NCBI RefSeq assembly: GCF_049348705.1
Contig: NZ_CP186485.1
Location: 1,364,001 to 1,428,000 of the forward strand
Direction: 5' to 3'
DNA from: Paracoxiella cheracis
Lineage (GTDB): Bacteria > Pseudomonadota > Gammaproteobacteria > Coxiellales > Coxiellaceae
DNA: 64,000 nt
Program-made: the position numbers and the translations under genes
The notes under the pieces: generated by a model
Told to the model about the DNA's origin: nothing
Database searches by the model: none
What the model saw: the letters and a program-made list of their open reading frames with translations, nothing else
Shown: positions 28,607 to 35,980 of the stretch, piece by piece
Layout of the letters: each line of letters opens with the position of its first letter
Position numbering within the stretch: position 1 is the stretch's first letter

Positions 28607-28956
28607 GACGCCCAGTCGTTAACTGCGTTCGTGTGTGATGAAGCGGAAATTTCATCATCGACGCCCAGTCGTTCGATGCGCGCCATGGAGAGCGAAGCGA
28701 AGGCGCGTATTCCGCGGTAGGCTCGGATTTTTTGCCGAGCGTAAGCGACTGCAAAAAATCTTTACGAGCCGTCAAGTCATTTGAGAGCCCGTGCGTAGTC
28801 GAGCCGTGAGGTCGCGGAGCGCGGGCGACGAGGACGTCCGCGGCTATTTAAGTTGTCGCGTATTGCGAGTCGATTATTGACAGGGATGGCAATAATCTAT
28901 CACGAGCATCGCGACACGCTTGAACTGCGTTCGTTCGATAGAGCGGAAATTCTATC
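28607..28956 (+). repeat. Tandem duplicated hairpin unit in the capsid-gene leader (second unit split by a 249-bp element)
   Basis: The unit begins GACGCCCAGTCGTT then AACTGCGTTCGT, at 28607-28632 and again at 28660-28673 plus 28923-28934. Each unit carries a hairpin with the identical 8-nt loop GCGGAAAT. The first stem is TGATGAA/TTCATCA (28636-28657) and the second GATAGA/TCTATC (28937-28956). Stem sequences differ while pairing is kept. A CACA-GCGA-TGTG mini-hairpin precedes the first unit. Confidence 0.75.
28674..28922 (-). repeat. 249-bp hairpin-rich element, copy E (in capsid leader)
   Basis: Reverse orientation, exactly 249 bp, splitting CAGTCGTT from AACTGCGTT. The undivided sequence exists 53 bp upstream at 28613-28629, so the empty target is known: the element went between GTT and AAC with no base gained or lost. 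Confidence 0.95.
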
Positions 28957-28961
28957 AAGTG

Positions 28962-28990
28962 AGCCGAACAGCTTTTTTGAGCTGTTTTAA
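28962..28990 (+). terminator. Small hairpin with T-tract before the capsid gene
   Basis: AACAGC pairs with GCTGTT around a T-rich loop (TTTTTTGA) and is followed by TTAAA. It could be an attenuator-type hairpin or a messenger-stabilising leader structure 30-50 bp upstream of the capsid start. Confidence 0.35.
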
Positions 28991-29018
28991 ATTAACGTTA
29001 ACGACTGGAGATTTTCTC

Positions 29019-30479
29019 ATGTCCAACCAATTTGTATCAACGATTAGCGCGTTAGCGAAAATCATTGTAGCCTTACAGAAAAACGAAACGATCTTTTTTG
29101 GTTCTGCGAATAAAGATTATCAAGGGCAATATGAAAATACGATGTACACTTCGAATACGACGGTACAGGTATTGTTGCCTTTTTATCCGGAACTGCAAAC
29201 TACGATTTCCGTAAAACCGACGCCGATTGTCGATCGCACGCGGTCGGTAACGTGTGACCAGATTTTTAGTACGGTCGCACAAGTCAACACTGTGGATTTA
29301 TCCCTCGGGGTAAAGCCGTTTGTAGAAAAGCGTTTAATGCAATTTTATAAAGTTATCCAAAACGGTGTAGAGCGCTATTTAGTGGATAAGCTGATTGCAA
29401 GCAGTACATTCATTCCGGTTACTGCGGTAAGCGCTTTAAAAACGACAGCACCACTGGATTGGCTGTACAACGCAAAAACCATGATGACTCACATGAAGAT
29501 GAATGACGTGGGCACGATTATGGTATTGAATAATCAAACAGCAAATAAAGTGCGTAAGCAGTTATCGCAAAGTGCACAGTCGTCTGATCGCGTTGCGCAA
29601 TCGGTGATTCGCCGTGGCTTAGTGGGCCAGATTTCGGGTGTTCCGGTGCATGAATCGGCGGATTTATTGGACCACCCCGCGGGTCAATTGGCGAAAGTGA
29701 GCGGTTTAAATTTACGAATTAAATCGATTCAAAAATCCGCTGACGGTCTTGAAATTATTGGACTGACGTTTAATGCCTACAAAGATACATCAGCTAGCAC
29801 ACCGATTAATGACATCAGTCATAACGCGGTTAAAAAATACGATGGCTTTGTGCTCAATACTATCGGTTGGAAACAACCCATTAGTAATAGGGACACTGAT
29901 TATGTGGCGTTTTGTCGCAGTAACGCGGATATTGATAGTATTAGTGGCGGTAGCTTCGCGATCACGTTGTCCCAACCGTTAGAGCTTGCGCAGTTATCAC
30001 GAGAACCTGCAGTTGGTGATGCGGTTATGGCTTTAGATGACCATACACACAATTTCTTGTATACGCGCTACGGATTAACGGCGGTGAATCCACCGTTAGA
30101 ACCGTTAAAGTCTGTGGACAGTAAAGTGGTTAGCACTGAAGGTATTTCATGTACTGTTAGTATGCAAGGTGACATGTATGCCTACACCGAAGGGTATCGT
30201 ATTTCAACGATGATGGGTGCGACTGTTTTTAACCAAAACGTGATTGCTTTGCCGATTCCAACAGCCAGTCTTTCGCCTCAAGCGAGTGGTTTTGATTTAG
30301 CGGGTGTTATGGCAGAGGGTATTGCGAAACGCCTAGAAAACAAGACTGTGTTATCTGAAAAAGCAAAACCAACAGCTAAAGCAGACGTTAAGCCTAAAGC
30401 TAAAAAAGCAAAACCAAAAGCAACGGCAACTGAGCCAAGCGATACTCTTGAAGGTAGTGCAACGACTGCGGAGGCTTAA
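29019..30479 (+). CDS. Major capsid (coat) protein, P22 gp5-like
   Basis: The 486-aa protein (start at ATG 29019, MSNQFVSTISALAK, with CTGGAG upstream) lies after the scaffold gene. It shows HK97/P22-type features: an early beta-rich part, a helical segment (VEKRLMQFYKVIQNGVERYLVDKLIAS), and MVLNNQTANKVRKQL then GLVGQISGVPVHES in mid-protein. A late QGDMYAYTEGYRISTMMGATVFNQNVIALPIP parallels the C-terminal part of P22 coat. The last 60 residues are a Lys/Ala/Pro-rich tail not typical of P22. The frame is intact. The call combines position, size and distant similarity. Confidence 0.75.
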   Translation: MSNQFVSTISALAKIIVALQKNETIFFGSANKDYQGQYENTMYTSNTTVQVLLPFYPELQTTISVKPTPIVDRTRSVTCDQIFSTVAQVNTVDLSLGVKPFVEKRLMQFYKVIQNGVERYLVDKLIASSTFIPVTAVSALKTTAPLDWLYNAKTMMTHMKMNDVGTIMVLNNQTANKVRKQLSQSAQSSDRVAQSVIRRGLVGQISGVPVHESADLLDHPAGQLAKVSGLNLRIKSIQKSADGLEIIGLTFNAYKDTSASTPINDISHNAVKKYDGFVLNTIGWKQPISNRDTDYVAFCRSNADIDSISGGSFAITLSQPLELAQLSREPAVGDAVMALDDHTHNFLYTRYGLTAVNPPLEPLKSVDSKVVSTEGISCTVSMQGDMYAYTEGYRISTMMGATVFNQNVIALPIPTASLSPQASGFDLAGVMAEGIAKRLENKTVLSEKAKPTAKADVKPKAKKAKPKATATEPSDTLEGSATTAEA

Positions 30480-30481
30480 CC

Positions 30482-31156
30482 ATGGTGATGGCAGTATCCG
30501 ATCTTGTGAATGAAGCGTTGTATTTATCGGTGTTGGATCGCGAGAGTGGTCCGGCTCCGACGGATTTAGAGCAAGCGCAGGGGTTACGGTGTTTGCAGGG
30601 CGTGTTAGCAGAGCACGCCCTATCCATTCCGTATCGCCAGTGTGACACTTTTTCAGATACGAAGGCGTTACTGAAAACGGATTTTACTGAAATCAACGCG
30701 GTGAATTATTTGTGTGGTGGTCAACGGTACTTACTCGAAGGGGTTGGATTGCATCGTTGGAATCGTGCACGTACAACCACCGTGCATGCCATGCCGGAGA
30801 TTTATTTTTTTAATCCAGCGGACACGAGTATAAAAGTGTATCCGCTACCGTCCCGTGCAGGGATTTTTGAAGTCTGGGGATGTAAAGCGAATACACCGAT
30901 GCGCATAACGGATATGTTAGACCGGAGTTTGCCAGCGGTATTTTTGGAGTATTTGAAATACTTAACGGCCTTTTCCTTATGCGCAGAAAACAGTATTCCG
31001 TGGAGCAATGAAAAACAAGCGAGACTCGAAGGACTTGCTGCATCCGTCACGAATCAAACGGTAATTAATACCGAAGCAGAACCACAGTATGTGTATAGCA
31101 GCGGTGTCGGCTATGATGCGAACGCTTTATTCAGTGGTCGTGGGTGGCGTTTATGA
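30482..31156 (+). CDS. Phage tail accessory protein (P22 gp4-like)
   Basis: The 224-aa protein lies directly after the capsid gene (2-bp gap, GGAGG upstream). The opening VSDLVNEALYLSVLDRESGP and LEQAQGLRCLQGVLAEHAL follow the family pattern of P22 gp4-type head-completion proteins. YFFNPADTSIKVYPLP and LPAVFLEYLKYLTAFSLCAEN come later. In P22, gp4 attaches to the portal and is a muralytic tail-neck protein; I do not see a clear lytic motif here. The frame is intact and overlaps the next gene by ATGA. Confidence 0.62.
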   Translation: MVMAVSDLVNEALYLSVLDRESGPAPTDLEQAQGLRCLQGVLAEHALSIPYRQCDTFSDTKALLKTDFTEINAVNYLCGGQRYLLEGVGLHRWNRARTTTVHAMPEIYFFNPADTSIKVYPLPSRAGIFEVWGCKANTPMRITDMLDRSLPAVFLEYLKYLTAFSLCAENSIPWSNEKQARLEGLAASVTNQTVINTEAEPQYVYSSGVGYDANALFSGRGWRL

Positions 31157-31678
31157 AAACAAAACCACCGTTAACGCTAAAAGGTTTATTGAAATGGACG
31201 AGTGATATCACGCGAGAATTGTACGGTTGTTTAAAGGATGGGAGTTTGAAGTATCCGCAGGTAAAAAGCAAAACGGACTTATTGGTTTTGGCACAAAACC
31301 AAGTACATTGGCAGCATTGCGCACGTGACAGAAGACAATAATCCGTATATGGGCGTTCAGGACAAGCGTGTCGCGATGCTCGTGATAGATTATTGCCATC
31401 CCTGTCAATAATCGACTCGCAATACGCGACAACTTAAATAGCCGCGGACGTCCTCGTCGCCCGCGCTCCGCGACCTCACGGCTCGACTACGCACGGGCTC
31501 TCAAATGACTTGACGGCTCGTAAAGATTTTTTGCAGTCGCTTACGCTCGGCAAAAAATCCGAGCCTACCGCGGAATACGCGCCTTCGCTTCGCTCTCCAT
31601 GGCGCGCATCGTGAGAGCGGGAATAAAACCGTTTGGAAAAAAGTAGCGTTGGGTGAAACGCTGGGAGAAAAGCAATGA
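31153..31678 (+). pseudogene. Small phage protein, frameshifted and interrupted by a 249-bp element
   Basis: It starts MKTKPPLTLKGLLKWTSDIT directly overlapping the previous gene. After KSKTDLL the most protein-like continuation switches frame twice (GFGTKPSTLAALRT, then VTEDNNPYMGVQ), suggesting two single-base losses. After VQ the 249-bp element follows. Beyond it the frame continues as DESGNKTVWKKVALGETLGEKQ and stops at the start of the next gene. It would be about 90 aa. Function unknown. Confidence 0.6.
31363..31611 (+). repeat. 249-bp hairpin-rich element, copy F
   Basis: Exactly 249 bp. Flanks are GTTCAGGA (left) and TGAGAGCG (right), with no duplication. Deletion joins MGVQ to DESGNKTVW in frame. 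This is the only copy whose left flank ends in A rather than T. Confidence 0.93.
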
Positions 31679-32247
31679 GTTTTTTAGATTTTTTGGGCGG
31701 TGGAAATACTTCGGGTGATTACAATCAGTATGCGAATCAAACCCGGCAATTAGCGGGCGGTTATAATCCGTTTATTCATAACGGTACACAAGCGGGTCAG
31801 TGGATGTTGCCGCAATTGCATCAAGATGCAGCCAACCCTAATCGTGTACAAGACCAGTGGGCACAGGGTTTTCAGATGAGCCCGTATCAACAGAATGTGT
31901 TACAGGCGGTGAGTAAGCACATGCAAGCGTTAGGCGCCAATAGCGGTATGCTCGGTAGCGGTCAATTGCAAAAAGCCTTACAAGGGCAGTTATCGAGTGA
32001 TGTCGGACAATTCCAAAATGATTACGTCAATCGCGCGATGCAATTGCACAGTATGGGTTTAACGGGCTTGGGTAATATGTATCCAACGGGTTTGGGCGCA
32101 CTTGGCAATCGCAATAATTTATTAAACGCGGCCAATGAAGCGCAATTGCAAGGCAACATTAATCGCGATACGCAAGGTGCGAGAAACTTTGGTGGTTTTT
32201 TGGGAACGGCAGGCGGTATTGCTGATATTACTAGTCTCTTTGTATAA
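31675..32247 (+). CDS. Putative phage DNA-ejection protein (P22 gp7-like)
   Basis: The 190-aa protein is rich in Gly, Gln and Asn. It starts MSFLDFLGGGNTSGDYNQYA and ends in a Gly-rich hydrophobic stretch (FGGFLGTAGGIADITSLFV). The glycine-rich ends, the helical centre (YQQNVLQAVSKHMQALGANSG) and its place first in a run of three large virion genes resemble P22 gp7, an ejection protein. Good GGAGAA ribosome binding site. Similarity is by layout rather than clear motif. Confidence 0.5.
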   Translation: MSFLDFLGGGNTSGDYNQYANQTRQLAGGYNPFIHNGTQAGQWMLPQLHQDAANPNRVQDQWAQGFQMSPYQQNVLQAVSKHMQALGANSGMLGSGQLQKALQGQLSSDVGQFQNDYVNRAMQLHSMGLTGLGNMYPTGLGALGNRNNLLNAANEAQLQGNINRDTQGARNFGGFLGTAGGIADITSLFV

Positions 32248-32261
32248 CGGGAGAAAAACCG

Positions 32262-33872
32262 ATGGGATTTGGTGTTATCGATCCTACCTTAAATAGTGAT
32301 GGTGTCAGTCCACTGCTGTTGAATATGCGCGCTGCGATTGGGAATACGTTTGGTTTAGGTAAAGCGCTTAATCAAATGGGTACGTTGCGCAGTACCATTG
32401 GCGCGACGAACGCGCAAAATAATGCAATACAAAAAACGGCGATGCCGTTAGCCTTGGGTCATGTGACGATGCAAGATTTATTAAATCACCGTATGGCGAT
32501 TAACAATCAGTATTTGCCGGAGCAACTAAAATCGCATATTGGTTTGAGCAATGCTCAAGCCGATACTTTACGATTTAATATGGCGCATCCCTTTTTAGCA
32601 CATGACCCCTATCTATCATTTTTATTTGGACTTCGTCCGCAAGGTTATGCCAATGAGCCAGAAGCGCAGTCAGCTGAACAGCGATCGACACAGAATAATG
32701 CATCACACACGCCTGTCGCACCGACAAAATTGGGCGTACCGTTTGCAGTGCAAGATAATAGGCAACCCGCAACGCAACAGAATAGTTTTTTTACGCCTGC
32801 GCCCGAGGTGGCTTTTAAGTTAGGTGGATTAACGCCAAATCAAGCACAGCAAGTGGCGCAACAACAAGCTGCTGCTCATAGTGGCTCAACGACAACGCCG
32901 ACAGCTCAAGCCATGCCAACGACATTAGGCGGCTCACTCGTTACCCCCGTGCAATATATTAAATCGCAGTTGCTTCAAAAAATATTGCCTAAAGGTAATG
33001 GCTTGATGGGTGAGTGGCAAACAGCGCAAGCGTATAAAAACCTCTTTGGTGAGAATGACCCGCGCACACAAGCAGCTAAACGCGCTTATGAAACCGATGC
33101 TGATTATAAAAACATGCGCGGTGGTTATTACCGTGGTAATAACATGACACCGCAAGGCCGCTTAGAATATATCGCGACCGCGCAAGGCATGGGTATTTAT
33201 CCGATGGAAGCTGCAAAATATATTTCTGAAGGGGTCTCATTAAAAGAATTAGCAAAACAGCGTGGTGTTTCCTTACAAGATGTGAAGCCAATTTATCCTG
33301 CGACTACCGGCGCAGTTACACAAATTCAAAACCGGCGTTCTGCTGTTGCCGAGGTTAACTCCCTTAGTCCATTTATTACAGCGGGGTTAGCGCCGTATGC
33401 CCGTACGTTTGCAGGGTATTCACTCGCACAAATAGCCGATGCGTTCTCAAAAAACCCAGCAGATATTGATAAACAAGCGCGTTTCTTAGCAGCAAAAATA
33501 TTATCTGCGGAACAGACGGCGGCACGCATTCGTGCGTTAGCAGGACAAGCGGGTGTTGAATTGATGAAAGAGGTGCAAAAGCAGGCGTACGGTCAATTAA
33601 AAATTCTTCGTTCGCAGGTTTCTCCTGAGGTCGCTACAAGATCGCAGGGGTACGTGGACCAACAAATTAATAAAGCATTTGGCAGAGGCAGTGCGACAGT
33701 ATTGCAACCACTCGGCCAGCAGCAAAAACAAGCGCAACAAGGGACGCAAGCGTCACAGCAATTCAATATGCAAATAAAGATACCCACGTTTAACAGTAAA
33801 GCAGAATTTTTAAAGTGGGTACAAGGCTTGAGTTCTGAACAGCGTCAACAGGTATGGAATCAATTGAGGTAA
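32262..33872 (+). CDS. Putative phage internal virion/ejection protein (gp20 position)
   Basis: The 536-aa protein is Gln/Ala-rich with long helical parts, for example NAQNNAIQKTAMPLALGHV and DIDKQARFLAAKILSAEQ. It occupies the slot of P22 gp20 between the gp7-like and gp16-like genes. No enzyme motif was recognised. Start at ATG 32262 with GGGAGAA upstream. Its stop overlaps the next start (TAATG). Confidence 0.45.
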   Translation: MGFGVIDPTLNSDGVSPLLLNMRAAIGNTFGLGKALNQMGTLRSTIGATNAQNNAIQKTAMPLALGHVTMQDLLNHRMAINNQYLPEQLKSHIGLSNAQADTLRFNMAHPFLAHDPYLSFLFGLRPQGYANEPEAQSAEQRSTQNNASHTPVAPTKLGVPFAVQDNRQPATQQNSFFTPAPEVAFKLGGLTPNQAQQVAQQQAAAHSGSTTTPTAQAMPTTLGGSLVTPVQYIKSQLLQKILPKGNGLMGEWQTAQAYKNLFGENDPRTQAAKRAYETDADYKNMRGGYYRGNNMTPQGRLEYIATAQGMGIYPMEAAKYISEGVSLKELAKQRGVSLQDVKPIYPATTGAVTQIQNRRSAVAEVNSLSPFITAGLAPYARTFAGYSLAQIADAFSKNPADIDKQARFLAAKILSAEQTAARIRALAGQAGVELMKEVQKQAYGQLKILRSQVSPEVATRSQGYVDQQINKAFGRGSATVLQPLGQQQKQAQQGTQASQQFNMQIKIPTFNSKAEFLKWVQGLSSEQRQQVWNQLR

Positions 33873-33874
33873 TG

Positions 33875-35980
33875 ATGACTTACGTACCAAACAGAAAAGA
33901 TTTAGCAGCCGTTGACTCCTCGTTAGTGAGTGGAGATCCAGGAAGCTATCAACCTTCACGCGCTGATATGACCGTTTTTATGAATAGCCGTCAAAAAAAG
34001 TCGGAAGCTGAAAATCCAAGTTGGTGGGACGATATTAAAAATATTCCTGCTCATTTTGTTTCAACATTGGGTCACGTTGCTCAGCTTCCGAGTCAGGCGA
34101 CAATGGAATTCATGAATCATCCCGTACAGGCATTGGAGGCTATTCCTAAAGGGTTATTAGCTGGTTTTGTGCAATTAGGCCGGCCAGTGGTGAATTTGCC
34201 GCATAAGCTGTATCACGGTATTCCAGAAGGTGCGCCGATGACGTCTGCACAAATTGATAATGCGTTTGGTATTCAAGGCGACCCTGCTGGCCAATTTGCG
34301 GAGTTTTTGGGCGCGGGTGGTCCCTTGGCTTTAGGTGAAAAGGCAGTCGTTAAGGGTTTTGGTAAGTTACTGCCGCTTGGCGTTGAAAAAGGTGGGCGCT
34401 TGGCAAGAAAGCTCATTCCTGGGATTCGTGATACGGCAGTGCGTGCGGGCTATTGGGGTGGTTTTAATAAAGCAGAAGGCGGCAGTGGCATTGAAGGCTT
34501 GGGGACATCATTTTTAGCAGACCTTCCATTTTTAGGTAAAGCTGCACTAGGACGCATCCCGTTAAATATGGCCGAAAAAGATGCTCGTTATACGACTGTG
34601 GCAGGCGCGCGTAATCCTGAGGTGCGTACGCCAGAAGAAGCAAACCAACTGTTAAAAACGGTGGGCCCGCAATTTCCAACGAGTTTGGGAACGTTGTCAG
34701 GTTCGCGTCGGTTACAAAAGTTAGAAAGCGGTTTATCGTGGTTACCGTTTTCGCACTATAACGCGCACATGGAATCGGGTCTTTATGATACGGACCAAGC
34801 TGCACAGCAATTGATTGATCATTTACGCGGTGATTCGTCTTTACCTGAGTTAGGCAATGATATTCATGCTGGCTTAGAGCAAGCCCGTGAGGCAGCGTAT
34901 CAACAGATGCAAAAACCGTATGCGCCGATTGAGTCGGCGTTACAGGGCATTAATTTTAAATTAACGGAGCTGCCGAATTTTAGAAAAACGGTGCAACAGT
35001 ATTTAACGGGCGAAGCGGACAAAATTCAAAAAGGCATTCGCTCGCCGTTGCCCGATTTTACCGCGCCGCAACAGGCGTTATTAAAATCGTATTTACACAA
35101 ACCAACGTCGCAGTTAAATCCATTGACATTCCAGTATGAAACGACACACCCCAGTTTTACGGAAGCACGCCAACTTGAAAGTGATTTAAAAGCAAAAGCG
35201 CGTGATGAAGGCGGTAAAGGGAATACCGATACCCAAAAAGCATTTAATGCTATGGCGGCTGCATTGCATGACGATTACGCGCACAACGCGCACATGCAGG
35301 GCTTAACGAATGTAGTCCCTGCTTTAAAGAAAGCGCATCAATTTGCAAAATCACATTATTATGAGGTGTGGGAAAAGCCGGCTATTCATCATCTATTGTC
35401 GGGTAAAACGCATGCTGTTTATACGACATTAATGAAGCGTGAGCACCAGGCGTTATTAAGTCAATTACCTCAAGACTTAAAACACAAGCTCTTTTTGTCC
35501 CACATTGCAAACCGTATTCAGGAAGGTCAATCGGGCGACCGGATTTCACCGGTTACATTATCGACTTTATACGCAAAACAAGGGTTAAAAGATGCGGATG
35601 CGAAAAGCCAATTACTCGATTCTATAACGCGCCAGAAATTTAAGCGGTTACTAGCGATGAATGAATTAACGAAAGCGGCTCGCGCTAAAAAGGGGGTTGC
35701 GCGAAGCGGGAAAATGATGATGCCCGCTATTAAATACGGTACTGCTGGTGCGGCTGGGTTGGGTTTATTATCCCATCCATGGTTATGGGGACCGTTGGCG
35801 GGATTAACATTAGGGGGTCGCAAAATGGGACAGTATCTCACGAACCCGAAAACGTTAGCACGTTACAGCGGGTTGTCAAAAGATGTTAAAAAAATGGCGA
35901 CGGAAAAACGCTTTGCGATACCGTTTAAAGGGTTGGGTATAGCAGAGTCGCTATTACTGCCGAATGAGCAAAAAAAATGA
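33875..35980 (+). CDS. Putative phage internal virion/ejection protein (gp16 position)
   Basis: The product of about 701 aa has a Pro/Gly-containing N-terminal third with hydrophobic stretches (LLAGFVQLGRPVV, FAEFLGAGGPLALG). A long helical middle follows, then a C-terminal Gly/Leu-rich segment (KYGTAGAAGLGLLSHPWLWG). It is the last of three consecutive large virion genes, as in P22 gp7-gp20-gp16. ATG 33875 is preferred (GAGG 5 nt upstream) over 33854 or 33872. Function is inferred from order only. Confidence 0.45.
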   Translation: MTYVPNRKDLAAVDSSLVSGDPGSYQPSRADMTVFMNSRQKKSEAENPSWWDDIKNIPAHFVSTLGHVAQLPSQATMEFMNHPVQALEAIPKGLLAGFVQLGRPVVNLPHKLYHGIPEGAPMTSAQIDNAFGIQGDPAGQFAEFLGAGGPLALGEKAVVKGFGKLLPLGVEKGGRLARKLIPGIRDTAVRAGYWGGFNKAEGGSGIEGLGTSFLADLPFLGKAALGRIPLNMAEKDARYTTVAGARNPEVRTPEEANQLLKTVGPQFPTSLGTLSGSRRLQKLESGLSWLPFSHYNAHMESGLYDTDQAAQQLIDHLRGDSSLPELGNDIHAGLEQAREAAYQQMQKPYAPIESALQGINFKLTELPNFRKTVQQYLTGEADKIQKGIRSPLPDFTAPQQALLKSYLHKPTSQLNPLTFQYETTHPSFTEARQLESDLKAKARDEGGKGNTDTQKAFNAMAAALHDDYAHNAHMQGLTNVVPALKKAHQFAKSHYYEVWEKPAIHHLLSGKTHAVYTTLMKREHQALLSQLPQDLKHKLFLSHIANRIQEGQSGDRISPVTLSTLYAKQGLKDADAKSQLLDSITRQKFKRLLAMNELTKAARAKKGVARSGKMMMPAIKYGTAGAAGLGLLSHPWLWGPLAGLTLGGRKMGQYLTNPKTLARYSGLSKDVKKMATEKRFAIPFKGLGIAESLLLPNEQKK

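Noticed and set aside
9890..31611. The 249-bp element as an IS200/IS605-derived element.
   Set aside because: Lack of target duplication and hairpins fit, but the left flanks (GGCTGCT, AAAAGTT, GCTAAT, AATTGT, GCAGTT, TCAGGA) share no fixed tetra- or pentanucleotide, which that family requires.
9890..31611. CRISPR array or other regularly spaced repeat.
   Set aside because: Repeats are long (249 bp), in both orientations and irregularly spaced over 22 kb; no cas-like genes are present.
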